64,000 nt of DNA from Saccharopolyspora elongata (GCF_004348985.1 NZ_SMKW01000036.1:32613-96612); one strand, 5' to 3'. Counted from the stretch's first letter, positions 1-8,795 are shown. Made by a program: numbers and translations. Notes: a model not told the origin generated them from the letters alone.

Positions 1-1
1 C

Positions 2-1096
2 GGTCGCGGCGTGCAGCGGGCCGAGGTGCTGCTGCTGCCCGGGCCGGAGGACCGCGACATCTGGAGCTACTTCGCGTCGCTGGCGTTCCCGCCGGAGCCG
101 ACGGTGCGCGCGGTGCTCGACGCGCTGGCGCAGCACGAGCGCATGTCGACGGCCGCGCTGGAACCGCACGTCGAGCTGGGGCGCACCCGGCTTGAGATGG
201 TGCTGAAGGTGCTGGACGTCGACGGGGCCGTCCGCCGGGTGAAGGGCGGCTGGGAGGCCACCGGAGAGCCGTGGCACTACGACGCCGAGCGCTACGCCCG
301 CATCGCCGCGGAGCGGAAGTCCGAGCAGCAGGCGATGCTCGACTACCTCGGCACGTCGTCGTGCCGCATGGAGTTCCTCCGGCGGCAGCTCGACGATCCA
401 GCGGCCGAACCCTGCGGCCGCTGCGACAACTGCACCGGCTCCGGCTATTCCGGGGACGTCGACGACCAGGCCGTGGAGCAGGCCGGGGAGCGCCTGCGGC
501 GGCCCGGCGTGGAGGTTTCGCCGCGCAAGATGTGGCCGAGCGGCATGGACTCGCTGGGCGTCCCGGCCGCCGGCAAGCTGACCGCCGGGGAGCAGGCCAC
601 CACGGGCCGGGCGATCGGGCGGCTCACCGACATCGGCTGGGGCAACCGGCTGCGCGAACTGCTCGCCACCGGCGCGCCCGACCAGGAACTTCCGGACGAC
701 CTGTTCCAGGCCGGGATCAAGGTGCTGGCCGCGTGGGAATGGGCGCAGCGCCCGGTGGGCGTGGTCGCGCTCGGTTCGCGGACGCGCCCCCAGCTGGTGC
801 GCAGCCTGGCGGAGCGGATCGCCACGATCGGGCGGCTGCCGCTGCTCGGCGAGGTGCTGACGAACCCGAACACGACGCCCCGGCGGGCCACGAACAGCGC
901 GCAGCGGGTGGCTTCGCTGTGGCAGCAGTTCAAGGTGCCCGAGGAACTCTCCGCCAAGCTGTCCACACTGGACGGGCCGGTGCTGCTGATGGACGACTAC
1001 GCCGACACCGGCTGGACCGTCACCGTCGTCAGCCGCCTGCTCCGCCAGGCGGGCGCCCCCGCGGTCCTCCCCTTCACCCTCGCCACCACTTCGTGA
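2..1096 (+). CDS. recQ: RecQ-family ATP-dependent DNA helicase, C-terminal part (5' partial)
   Basis: The reading frame is open from the window edge, so the DEAD-box and most of the helicase core lie outside. The first visible residues (GRGVQRAEVLLLPG) fit the end of helicase motif VI (GRAGRG). A RecQ-type zinc ligand set follows around residues 121-146: SSCRMEF, then CGRCDNC. A winged-helix-like region comes next. The last 120 residues resemble a phosphoribosyltransferase: VLLMDDYADTGWT matches the PRPP-binding loop. RecQ unwinds DNA 3'-5' in recombination and repair; the role of the PRTase-like tail is unknown. The gene ends 94 bp before a convergent gene, with a strong hairpin between. Helicase identity is secure; the domain fusion is read from motifs only. 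Confidence 0.88.
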   Translation, partial: GRGVQRAEVLLLPGPEDRDIWSYFASLAFPPEPTVRAVLDALAQHERMSTAALEPHVELGRTRLEMVLKVLDVDGAVRRVKGGWEATGEPWHYDAERYARIAAERKSEQQAMLDYLGTSSCRMEFLRRQLDDPAAEPCGRCDNCTGSGYSGDVDDQAVEQAGERLRRPGVEVSPRKMWPSGMDSLGVPAAGKLTAGEQATTGRAIGRLTDIGWGNRLRELLATGAPDQELPDDLFQAGIKVLAAWEWAQRPVGVVALGSRTRPQLVRSLAERIATIGRLPLLGEVLTNPNTTPRRATNSAQRVASLWQQFKVPEELSAKLSTLDGPVLLMDDYADTGWTVTVVSRLLRQAGAPAVLPFTLATTS

Positions 1097-1127
1097 GCGG
1101 ATCCAGACGCTGAGCCGCTGCTCAAGA

Positions 1128-1173
1128 CCCGTGCGTACTTTGTGTTGCCACAGCAGCACAAAGTACGCACGGG
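1128..1173. terminator. Bidirectional hairpin terminator between recQ and DUF885 gene
   Basis: Arms 1128-1144 and 1157-1173 are perfectly complementary over 17 bp (CCCGTGCGTACTTTGTG) and the stem extends inward by four more pairs with one T/G mismatch. It sits between two convergent stop codons (1096 and 1190), so it can serve both strands. There is no long T run, as is common in high-G+C actinomycetes. The arm sequence resembles the outer ends of the fold-back element near 16.8 kb. Confidence 0.75.
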
Positions 1174-1189
1174 CGGGCAGTCCTGCGCT

Positions 1190-2830
1190 TCATCCCCGCG
1201 CTCGCACCCATCCGGCGATGACCTCGTCCAGGACCGGCAACGGCAGCGGGCCGTTGCCGATGACCACGTCGTGGAACGCTCTGAGGTCGAATGCCGGACC
1301 CAGCTGCGCTTCGGCCCTGGCGCGCAGCCGCTGGATCTCCAGACGGCCGACCAGATAGGACAGCGCCTGCCCCGGATTTTCGATGTACCGGTCGGTTTCC
1401 GACTGGATCTCGACCTCCGGCATCACCGTGTTCGCCCGCAGGAAGTCCACCACCTGCCGACGACTCCAGCCGAAGGCGTGCAGCCCGGTGTCCACCACCA
1501 GCCGAGCCGCGCGCATCGAATCCATCGCGAGCATGCCCAGCCGGGCGATGTCGTCGGAGTACAGACCGGCCTCGTCGGCGAACCGCTCCGCGTACAGGCC
1601 CCAGCCCTCCATGAACGCGTTGATCCACGCGGCCCGCCGGATTAGCGGCACCCCGGTCAGCTCCTGCGCGAGGGTGATTTGGAAGTGGTGCCCCGGAACG
1701 GCTTCGTGGAACGCCGTCGCCTCGGCCAGGAACCGGGGGCGCTCCTCGGCGCGGTAGGTGTTGGCGTAGTAGATCCCCGGCCTGGAGCCGTCCAGCGGCG
1801 CCGGGAGGTACGCGGCCGCGGTCGCACTCGCCTCACGGTCCGCCGGGACGGCTTCCACCCTGCACCGCTGCGACGGCTGCCGCCCGAACCACTTCGGCGC
1901 CGCCTCTTCGGCGCGGCCGATCGCCGCCTGGGCCGCCCCGAGCAGCTCGGCGGCGTCATGCCAGCGCAACGCCGGATCGGTGCGCATCCGCTGCTGCACC
2001 TCGGCGGCGGTTCGCAGGCCGAATTCCCGCGAACCGATTTCCGCGTATTCCTCGGCAAGTCCTTCGATCGCCGCGAGCCCGGCGCGGTGCAGGTCCTCCG
2101 GGGTCCAGTCGACCGTGGTGTGCATCCGGGCCAGTGCCGCGTAAGTCTCCGCCCCGCCCGGCAGCCAGCACAGCCCCGGCCGGTCGTCGGGCCGGCCGTG
2201 CGGCTGGATCTCGGCGTGCAGGACGTTGCGGTACGCGGCGAACGCCGGCCGGACCGCGTTGGCGAGCAGTCGATCCCGCTCGTCGGCGCTGCGCAACGGG
2301 GCCTGCCGTAACGGATCGCTTTCCGGAGCCGACAGGTAAGCGTCGAGGTGCGCGACCGCATCCCGGACGCGGTGCGCGACCGGCGTCCGCCCCGCCGCCA
2401 CGCCGTGGCGGTGCCGATCCGCCGCTTTGGCAAGGAAATCGGGGATCGCGGCAAGCCGGGTCAGGAAGTCCTGTTCCTGCTGCGGCCCGGACGGCCGCAC
2501 TGCGGGCAGGAGTTCGAGCAGCTTGGCGATCGGCGAGACCAGCAGGTCGTGCATGGTGTGTTCGACCAGCCGCGCGCCGAGCCGCGTCGCGACCGCCTCG
2601 GCCTGCTGCACCACCACACCGCGGGTGATCCGGTCTTCGGGCGGCGGATCGAGCGAGCGGGCCGCGGCGGCGATGCGCAGCGCGCGCTCCCGGATCGCGG
2701 ACTCCGCGGACTCGTCGAGATCGCCCAGTCGGTGGTCGATTCCCGGTATTCCCTGCAGGAGTTCGTTCAGCGGATCCTCATCCGCCAGGATCTCGATCAG
2801 CTCGTCGGCGAGCTCGCGCGCGGTGTTCAC
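1190..2830 (-). CDS. DUF885 family protein (putative metallopeptidase)
   Basis: A cytoplasmic protein of about 546 residues with no signal peptide. The C-terminal half carries HEAVPGHH, the HExxxGHH-type zinc-site motif of DUF885 proteins, followed by a conserved stretch with NAFMEGWGLYAE whose Glu is expected to be the third ligand. Family members are believed to be carboxypeptidase- or oligopeptidase-like metalloenzymes, but substrates are mostly unknown. GTG at 2830 was chosen because the homologous N-terminus (ARELADEL) begins just after it; an in-frame ATG at 2860 is possible, and neither has a good ribosome binding site. It is convergent with recQ and stands alone. Confidence 0.85.
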   Translation of the reverse strand: MNTARELADELIEILADEDPLNELLQGIPGIDHRLGDLDESAESAIRERALRIAAAARSLDPPPEDRITRGVVVQQAEAVATRLGARLVEHTMHDLLVSPIAKLLELLPAVRPSGPQQEQDFLTRLAAIPDFLAKAADRHRHGVAAGRTPVAHRVRDAVAHLDAYLSAPESDPLRQAPLRSADERDRLLANAVRPAFAAYRNVLHAEIQPHGRPDDRPGLCWLPGGAETYAALARMHTTVDWTPEDLHRAGLAAIEGLAEEYAEIGSREFGLRTAAEVQQRMRTDPALRWHDAAELLGAAQAAIGRAEEAAPKWFGRQPSQRCRVEAVPADREASATAAAYLPAPLDGSRPGIYYANTYRAEERPRFLAEATAFHEAVPGHHFQITLAQELTGVPLIRRAAWINAFMEGWGLYAERFADEAGLYSDDIARLGMLAMDSMRAARLVVDTGLHAFGWSRRQVVDFLRANTVMPEVEIQSETDRYIENPGQALSYLVGRLEIQRLRARAEAQLGPAFDLRAFHDVVIGNGPLPLPVLDEVIAGWVRARG

Positions 2831-2987
2831 CGGACCAGTCTGCCTGATGCGGCAACGCATTCGGCGAATTCGGCCAACGGGTGCAATTCACCCGAAGTAG
2901 GTCATGAAAAGGTACGAAGGCGAACGAAATGCGGAAAACCGGCTCGGTGCCCTCGAACCGACGCCGAGGGCACCGCAGGAATCGACG

Positions 2988-3185
2988 TCAGGAATCGAAT
3001 CGTCCGGCGCGCACCCCGGCGACGAACGATCTCCATTGACCGCCCGAAACCGCGAAGTACCCCGCAGCCCGGTTCTTCGAATCCCGGACGGCCGCGCCGT
3101 CACCGAAGCGGCCGACCTCGACGCAGTCGCTCACCTGCGCCGACCGGCTCGACTTCCGCCAACCAACCGGCTGTGCCGTAGTCAC
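2988..3185 (-). CDS. DUF397 domain-containing small protein
   Basis: 65 residues: WRKSSRSAQVSDCVEV near the start and VRDSKNR in the middle are the DUF397 signature. The GTG start overlaps the stop of the upstream regulator gene by 4 bp (GTGA), which indicates translational coupling. In streptomycetes and relatives, DUF397 proteins pair with WhiJ/Scr1-type regulators and are thought to modulate them, in an arrangement resembling a toxin-antitoxin pair. A longer upstream extension in the same frame would lie wholly inside the regulator gene and is not credible. Confidence 0.85.
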   Translation of the reverse strand: MTTAQPVGWRKSSRSAQVSDCVEVGRFGDGAAVRDSKNRAAGYFAVSGGQWRSFVAGVRAGRFDS

Positions 3186-4033
3186 GCAATGGCCTCCATC
3201 TCGTTCGCACACTTGGCGATGAACCCGATCGATTCGTCGTGATCCATCGCGAACGAGAGCAGGGTAGTGATCGCGTCCAGGTATTCCTGCGCTAGTCCGG
3301 GGTTGTACAGAAAGGCAGCGGATCGGTAGTGCTCCAAGTGGACGATCGGCTGCGCCTTCGGGAATTCGAACACCACGAACGGGCCGACGTGACCGGGATG
3401 CCAGGACGTCGAACCGCTCGCCACGACGCGGACTTCGATGTTGGACCATTCCGCCAGTTCCGCGACCTTGCGGAGCTGGTCGGCCATCACGGCGTGCCCA
3501 CCGATCGGTTCCCGCAGCGCGTGTTCGCTGATGATCGCCGTCAGGTGCGGGCCGTTGCGCGCGGAGAGGATCTCCCGGCGGCCGACGCGCATCAGCACCA
3601 GCTTCTCCACCTCGCCGACCGGCCTGCCGCGCATCACGGCACGCGCGTAGTCGGAGGTCTGCAGCAGGCCGGGAACCAGCCCGGTGGCCACATTGGTGAT
3701 GCGGGTGGCGGTGCGCTCGAACTCGATCAGCGCGGTCAGCTCCTGCCGCACGCCGGCGCGATCCGCGGTGAGCCAGTTCGGCACGTCGGCGTCGCGCGCC
3801 ATCTCGACGAGTCGATCACGTTCGGTAGCCGAAACTCCCAGCGCCGTCACGAACGCGGCCACCACTTCCGGCGGCGGCACGGACTTGCCCGTCTCGTACC
3901 GCATCAGCTTGACGTGATTGGTGTCGAGCTCCTGTGCCAGCGCGCGGAGGCTCTTGCCGACCAGTTCCCGGGCTTCGCGCAGCTCAGCCCCGAGCGCACG
4001 GGCTTTCGGCGTGCCGCCAGTGGTACGGGTCAT
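3182..4033 (-). CDS. Helix-turn-helix regulator, Scr1/WhiJ type (DUF5753)
   Basis: 283 residues. An XRE-type helix-turn-helix occupies about residues 12-70 (LREARELVGKSLRALAQEL, then LMRYETGKSVPPPEVV). The remaining two thirds match the DUF5753/Scr1 domain: ERTATRITNVATGLVPGLLQ, ISEHALREPIGG, and FEFPKAQPIVHLEH. Such proteins are DNA-binding regulators paired with a small DUF397 partner, encoded here immediately downstream with a 4-bp overlap. They influence development and secondary metabolism in Streptomyces. Two inverted repeats upstream could be its own operator. The ATG at 4033 is followed directly by MTRTTGGTPKARALG, a typical N-terminus. Confidence 0.88.
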   Translation of the reverse strand: MTRTTGGTPKARALGAELREARELVGKSLRALAQELDTNHVKLMRYETGKSVPPPEVVAAFVTALGVSATERDRLVEMARDADVPNWLTADRAGVRQELTALIEFERTATRITNVATGLVPGLLQTSDYARAVMRGRPVGEVEKLVLMRVGRREILSARNGPHLTAIISEHALREPIGGHAVMADQLRKVAELAEWSNIEVRVVASGSTSWHPGHVGPFVVFEFPKAQPIVHLEHYRSAAFLYNPGLAQEYLDAITTLLSFAMDHDESIGFIAKCANEMEAIA

Positions 4034-4070
4034 GAAACATAGCGAAACAGAATTCGGGTCTGGTAACTAC

Positions 4071-4119
4071 TACCTGTTCAGGTAATTGGCCAGCCGTTTC
4101 AGTACCACCAGAATGGTAC
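4071..4119. promoter_or_regulatory. Two inverted repeats upstream of the Scr1-type regulator
   Basis: TACCTG-TT-CAGGTA lies at 4071-4084 and GTACCA-N6-TGGTAC at 4102-4119, in the 254-bp gap between the regulator (minus strand, start 4033) and the zinc-finger gene (plus strand, start 4288). Both are perfect in their arms. Their position suggests operator sites for autoregulation or joint control of the divergent pair. There is no direct evidence for which protein binds. Confidence 0.4.
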
Positions 4120-4287
4120 GTGCGACGACGACGTCCGATCAGGAAGGCACCGGCCAGTCTCGCAGCCGCCCGGCTCGTCCTCGGTGTCCAGCACCGCGAT
4201 CCCGGCGGCGTCGTACCCCCGGAACCGGCTGCCGGACGCGACAAGCGGCGGACGCCTCAGTCGAGTTGGAACAGGCGGTGATCTTGC

Positions 4288-4527
4288 ATGCCTCACCCGT
4301 TTCGCTGGCAACCCGGCGATGGGCAGCGCCACGCCACGCAGAAACCCCGGCCCCGTGGCGGTTTTCCGGTGGACGCGCAGGTCGAGACGCTGTGCGGCAG
4401 GGAGATCACCGTGGACAACTCCGACGTCGCATGGCTGTGGACGACGTGCCCGGAGTGCAACCGGTTCGCGCACGAGCTGACCGGTACTCCGATCGCGCCC
4501 TGTAGTCCAGGTCCTCCCACAGGGTGA
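4288..4527 (+). CDS. Small zinc-finger protein (zf-HC3-like)
   Basis: 79 residues. The ligand pattern is His15 (GQRHA), Cys36 (TLCGREI), Cys54 and Cys57 (TTCPECN), matching the His-Cys3 zinc fingers of small actinobacterial proteins found beside Scr1/DUF397 regulators. The opening MPHPFRWQPGDGQRHA is typical of that family. Function is not established; a regulatory or protein-binding role is likely. It is divergent from the Scr1-type regulator and separated by 117 bp from the transporter downstream. Confidence 0.75.
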   Translation: MPHPFRWQPGDGQRHATQKPRPRGGFPVDAQVETLCGREITVDNSDVAWLWTTCPECNRFAHELTGTPIAPCSPGPPTG

Positions 4528-4644
4528 ATTGGGATCTTCCGTACGGGCGACCCAGACCGTACTGTGTCGTCACCCGTACGAAGCCCGGAGAACAACAGCA
4601 CATCTCCGGCGCACGGGCGTCCTGCCACGACACCGGAGGATGCG

Positions 4645-5922
4645 ATGGCGCACGAAGCGGCGACGGCCGAGGATTCCCGACTACCCATCCGAACCCTGGT
4701 CGCCGCCAGCATCGGCAACGCGGTCGAGTGGTACGACTGGACCATCTACACCGCCTTCAGCGTCTACTTCGCCGCGGCGTTCTTCCCCGGTGAGCTCGCG
4801 CTGATCAACACACTGGCCACGTTCGCGCTGGCCTTCTTCTTCCGCCCGCTCGGCGGCTGGCTGCTCGGGCGGTTCGCCGACCTCCGGGGCCGCAAGACGG
4901 CGATGCTGGTGACCATCTCGCTGATGGCCGGTGGCTCGCTGATCATCGGCCTGCTGCCGACATTCGAGTCGATCGGCTGGGCCGCGGCGATCCTGCTGGT
5001 CCTGGCGCGCATCGGGCAGGGCCTCTCGCTCGGCGGCGAGGTGTCCAACGCATCGGCCTACCTGGCGGAGATCGCCCCGGCCGCCAAGCGCGGCCGCTAC
5101 TCGGCGTTCTTCTACATCTCGACCGGCTCCGCGCTGCTCGTCGCCTCGCTGCTCGGCTACGCGCTGACGGCGCTGCTCACCGAGGAGCAGCTCACCGACT
5201 TCGGCTGGCGGATCCCGTTCCTGATCGGCGGCGTGCTCGGGCTGCTGGGCATCTGGTTGCGCCGCACGCTCGAGGAGACCGAGCAGTTCGAGGACAACCG
5301 CGCCAAGGCCAAGGCGCTGAAGAATCCGCTGTGGATGACGCTCAAGTACCACCCCAAGGCGGTCGGCCAGCTGGTGGGCTTCAGCATGCTGTCCACGCTC
5401 TGCTACTACACGTTCTTCAGCGCGCTGACGCCGTTCGCGGTGAAGACCCGGCACGCTGATGCCACCGACGTGTTCCTAGCGCTGTCGATCGCCACCGCGC
5501 TGTTCATCGCGCTGCAGTACCCGATGGGCGCGCTGTCGGACCGCATCGGGCGAAAGCCGCAGCTGCTGGTGTGGTCGGCGGCGATCGCGGTCCTCATCGT
5601 GCCGCTGTCCACATTGGTCCGTCCCGGGCTGGGCGGCCTGCTCGTGGTGTTCTGCGTGGGAATCGCGTTGTACACCGCGATGACCTCGATCGCTCCGGCG
5701 ATCATGTCGGAGCTGTTCCCGACCGAGCTGCGCGGCCTGGGCATCGGCGCCTGGTACAACCTCACCGTCGCGATCTTCGGCGGCACCGCGCCGCTGGTGA
5801 TCCAGACGCTGGCGCGCTACGAGCTGTCGACGATGTTCTTCTGGTACATCGCAATCGCCTCGGCGATCGCGTTCTTCGTGATCCGCACACTGCCCGAGAC
5901 CAAGGGCACCGAGCTCCGCTGA
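4645..5922 (+). CDS. MFS transporter, metabolite:H+ symporter (MHS) family
   Basis: About 425 residues with 12 predicted membrane spans. SIGNAVEWYDW at the start of helix 1 is the MHS-family hallmark, as in proline/betaine, citrate and shikimate carriers. The loop 2-3 motif is GRFADLRGRKTAM, and GALSDRIGRKP repeats it in the second half. It probably imports an organic acid or compatible solute with protons; the substrate cannot be read from sequence. ATG at 4645 was chosen because GGAGGA (4635-4640) precedes it by 4 nt; an upstream ATG at 4564 would add 27 unrelated residues. A strong terminator follows the stop. Confidence 0.9.
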   Translation: MAHEAATAEDSRLPIRTLVAASIGNAVEWYDWTIYTAFSVYFAAAFFPGELALINTLATFALAFFFRPLGGWLLGRFADLRGRKTAMLVTISLMAGGSLIIGLLPTFESIGWAAAILLVLARIGQGLSLGGEVSNASAYLAEIAPAAKRGRYSAFFYISTGSALLVASLLGYALTALLTEEQLTDFGWRIPFLIGGVLGLLGIWLRRTLEETEQFEDNRAKAKALKNPLWMTLKYHPKAVGQLVGFSMLSTLCYYTFFSALTPFAVKTRHADATDVFLALSIATALFIALQYPMGALSDRIGRKPQLLVWSAAIAVLIVPLSTLVRPGLGGLLVVFCVGIALYTAMTSIAPAIMSELFPTELRGLGIGAWYNLTVAIFGGTAPLVIQTLARYELSTMFFWYIAIASAIAFFVIRTLPETKGTELR

Positions 5923-5938
5923 TCTCGGCCCGGACGAC

Positions 5939-5968
5939 GAAGGGCACCTCCGGTCGGAGGTGCCCTTC
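5939..5968. terminator. Bidirectional terminator between MHS transporter and proB
   Basis: A perfect 13-bp stem (GAAGGGCACCTCC at 5939-5951, complement at 5956-5968) with loop GGTC. It lies between convergent genes that end at 5922 and 5987, and probably ends both transcripts. Confidence 0.9.
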
Positions 5969-5986
5969 ACTTCGGGGAAATCGTCC

Positions 5987-7108
5987 TCAGCGGAGCGGGA
6001 CGAGGTCGTCGGCGTGGACCACCTCTCGGCGTTGTTCCGCCGGCAGCTCGTGCGTCGAGCGGCCGATCAGGTCCGGCAGTTCAGCCGCGTCGTAGGCGAC
6101 CACGCCGCGGCCCACGACCTTGCCCGCCGGGTTGACCAGCTCGACCACGTCGCCACCGTCGAACGCGCCCTCCACCGCCGTGATGCCCGCCGCCAGCAGG
6201 GAACGGCGGCGCTTGACGACCGCCGCCACCGCACCGTCGTCCAGCCACAGCCGGCCGTTGGCCCCGGCCGCGTGCGCCAGCCAGAAGCGGCGCGCCGAGA
6301 GCCTGCTGCCGGTCGCCGCGAAAGCGGTGCCGACATCGGCCGGGCCGAGCGCGCGCTCGGCCAGCGCGGCGGAGGTCAGCAGCACCGGAATCCCCGAGGA
6401 GCAGGCGACCCTCGCCGCCTCCACCTTCGACGCCATGCCACCGGTGCCTAGCCCGGACGCGCCGGTGCGGCCGGCGTGCACGCCCGCCATGTCCGCGTCG
6501 CCGTTGACCTCCCGGATGGCAGAAGCGTCGCCGCGGCGCGGATCGCCGTCGTACAGGGCATCCACATCGGACAGCAGGACCAGCGCGTCGGCGCCCACCA
6601 GGTGCGACACCAGCGCGGCCAGCCGGTCGTTGTCGCCGAAGCGGATCTCGTGCGTCGCGACCGTGTCGTTCTCGTTGACCACCGGTACCGCGCCGAGGCC
6701 GAGCAGCCGGTCCAAGGTGCGCTGCGCATTGCGGTAGTGACCGCGGCGCACCACGTCGTCCGCGGTCAGCAGCACCTGCCCGACCGTCAGGTCGTAGCGC
6801 GAGAAGGACTCCGCGTACGCGTGCGCCAAGGCCTGCTGGCCGACGCTCGCCGCCGCCTGCTGGGTCGCGAGGTCCTTCGGCCTGCGGCTCAACCCCAGCG
6901 GCGCGATGCCCGCCGCGATCGCTCCCGACGACACCAGCACCACGTGACCGCCGGCGGCGACCCGCCGGGCCACGGTGTCGACCAGCGTCGCCAGCCGCTC
7001 CGCGTCCAGGCCGCCCTTCGTGGTGGTCAGCGACGACGACCCGACCTTCACCACGACGCGCTGCGCCGCGGCGACCGCCTTCCTGGTCGCCGAGAGCTGA
7101 TCGCTCAC
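5987..7108 (-). CDS. proB: Glutamate 5-kinase
   Basis: 373 residues. It phosphorylates L-glutamate to glutamyl 5-phosphate, the first step of proline synthesis, in the cytosol. The amino-acid kinase domain starts with VVVKVGSSSLTT and contains SSGAIAAG, VNENDTV and the GTGGM(x)SK-type nucleotide site (GTGGMASKVEAA). A C-terminal PUA domain follows from about residue 280. The GTG start overlaps the stop of obg by 4 bp (GTGA), so the two are co-translated. The obg-proB order is standard in actinobacteria; proA is not in the window. Confidence 0.95.
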   Translation of the reverse strand: MSDQLSATRKAVAAAQRVVVKVGSSSLTTTKGGLDAERLATLVDTVARRVAAGGHVVLVSSGAIAAGIAPLGLSRRPKDLATQQAAASVGQQALAHAYAESFSRYDLTVGQVLLTADDVVRRGHYRNAQRTLDRLLGLGAVPVVNENDTVATHEIRFGDNDRLAALVSHLVGADALVLLSDVDALYDGDPRRGDASAIREVNGDADMAGVHAGRTGASGLGTGGMASKVEAARVACSSGIPVLLTSAALAERALGPADVGTAFAATGSRLSARRFWLAHAAGANGRLWLDDGAVAAVVKRRRSLLAAGITAVEGAFDGGDVVELVNPAGKVVGRGVVAYDAAELPDLIGRSTHELPAEQRREVVHADDLVPLR

Positions 7109-8580
7109 CGGCCGTCCTCCTCGACGTACTGGCCGAACTCGTCCAGCGCGCTGCGGCGCGCCTTCTTCGCCGCCTTGCGGTCGGACGCCGAGATCCGGTC
7201 GTCGTGGTCGATGCGCAGGTCGGTGCCCCGTCGGCCGAGCACGCCCGCCACGCCGGCCGGCGTGGACGGCTCCCAGTCGAAGGTCATGTTGCCGATGGTC
7301 ACCTGGCTGCCGGGCTTCGCGCCCCGCTTGGCCAGGGCCTCCTCGACGCCGAGCTTCGCCAGCCGGTCGGCGAGGAAGCCGATCGCCTCGGTGTTGCCGA
7401 AGTCGGTCTGCCGCACCCACCGCTCCGGCTTCTCGCCGCGCACCACGAACGCGTCCTCGAACTGGGGATCGGGTTCGACAGTGAAGTTGCCTGCGTCGAC
7501 GGCCGCGGGCCGGACCACCACTCGCGCCGGCTCCGGCGGCGGCAGCTGCGCGCGGTAGCGCTCGACCTCGGCGGCCATCGCGAAGCTCAGCTCGCGCAGC
7601 CCTTCGCGGGACGCGGTGGACACCTCGAACACCGGCCAGCCGCGCGCCTCCAGGTCCGCCTTGACCAGCTCGGCCAGTTCGCGGGCCTCCGGCACGTCCA
7701 TCTTGTTGAGGACGACCATCCGCGGGCGGGACTCCAGGTCCTGGCCGCCCTGCTCGGCCTTCAGCGCCGGGGTGTACTGCGCCAGCTCGTTCTCCAGCGC
7801 GTCCACATCGGACAGCGGATCGCGGCCGGGTTCGAGCGTGGCGCAGTCCACCACGTGCACCAGGACCGCGCAGCGCTCGATGTGGCGCAGGAAATCCAGG
7901 CCCAGGCCGCGGCCCTCGCTGGCGCCCGGGATCAGCCCCGGCACGTCCGCCACGGTGAACACCGTCTCGCCCGCGGTGACCACGCCGAGGTTGGGCACCA
8001 GCGTGGTGAACGGGTAGTCGGCGATCTTCGGCCGCGCCGCGGACAGCACCGAGATCAGCGACGACTTGCCGGCCGACGGGAATCCGACGAGGCCGACGTC
8101 GGCGACCGACTTCAGCTCCAGCACCAGGTCGAACTGCTCCCCCGCCTCACCGAGGAGCGCGAAGCCGGGCGCCTTGCGCGCCTTGGACGCCAGCGCGGCG
8201 TTGCCCAGCCCACCGCGGCCGCCCGCGGCGGCGACGAAGGTGGTGCCGACGCCGACGAGGTCCGCCAGCACCTCGCCGTCCTCGGTCATCACCACGGTGC
8301 CGTCCGGGACCGACAGGACGAGGTCGCCGCCCTGCGCGCCGTTGCGCATGCTGCCCTGGCCCGGCTTGCCGTTGGCCGCGCGGGCGTTCGGGCGGTAGTG
8401 GAAGTCGAGCAGGGTGTGCACGTTGGGATCCACGACGAGCTGGACGTCGCCGCCCTTGCCGCCGTTGCCGCCGTCCGGCCCGCCCAGCGGCTTGAACTTC
8501 TCCCGGTGCACCGAGGCGCAGCCATGCCCGCCGTCGCCTGCCGCGACGTGGATGGTCACGCGGTCAACGAACCGCGACAC
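7105..8580 (-). CDS. obg: GTPase Obg/CgtA
   Basis: 491 residues. An essential ribosome-associated GTPase acting in 50S assembly and stress and growth control. The N-terminal glycine-rich Obg fold (GGPDGGNGGKGGD around 33-45) is followed by the G domain with P-loop GFPSAGKSS (166-174), DVPG, and NKMD. An actinobacterial OCT domain follows, with a charged Lys/Arg tail. GTG at 8580 is preceded by GGAGG at 8590-8586. An in-frame upstream extension to 8718 would run back to the rpmA terminator and is rejected. It is coupled to proB by a 4-bp overlap. Confidence 0.96.
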   Translation of the reverse strand: MSRFVDRVTIHVAAGDGGHGCASVHREKFKPLGGPDGGNGGKGGDVQLVVDPNVHTLLDFHYRPNARAANGKPGQGSMRNGAQGGDLVLSVPDGTVVMTEDGEVLADLVGVGTTFVAAAGGRGGLGNAALASKARKAPGFALLGEAGEQFDLVLELKSVADVGLVGFPSAGKSSLISVLSAARPKIADYPFTTLVPNLGVVTAGETVFTVADVPGLIPGASEGRGLGLDFLRHIERCAVLVHVVDCATLEPGRDPLSDVDALENELAQYTPALKAEQGGQDLESRPRMVVLNKMDVPEARELAELVKADLEARGWPVFEVSTASREGLRELSFAMAAEVERYRAQLPPPEPARVVVRPAAVDAGNFTVEPDPQFEDAFVVRGEKPERWVRQTDFGNTEAIGFLADRLAKLGVEEALAKRGAKPGSQVTIGNMTFDWEPSTPAGVAGVLGRRGTDLRIDHDDRISASDRKAAKKARRSALDEFGQYVEEDGR

Positions 8581-8727
8581 GAATGCCTCCAGGAAACTCC
8601 GGCCGAGCCCGGCCCGGCGTAAAACTGTCTGGGGCGCCTCGCACGTGAACGCGCACGTCACCCACCTCGATGGTGCCGCGCGAGACGCGTTGCTGCCGGG
8701 AGGCGTGACCACCCGCACAACGAAAAC

Positions 8728-8767
8728 GACGAGGGGCGGGCCGGACTAGCCGGACCCGCCCCTCGTC
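8728..8767 (-). terminator. Terminator after rpmA
   Basis: A G+C-rich hairpin (GACGAGGGGCGGG arm, one bulged base, loop ACTAG) lies downstream of rpmA on the minus strand. It is followed on that strand by GTTTTCGTTGTG, a T-rich tail. This should end or attenuate the rplU-rpmA transcript before obg. Confidence 0.8.
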
Positions 8768-8795
8768 GGGAACTACTTCGCAGCCGAGAGCCGGA

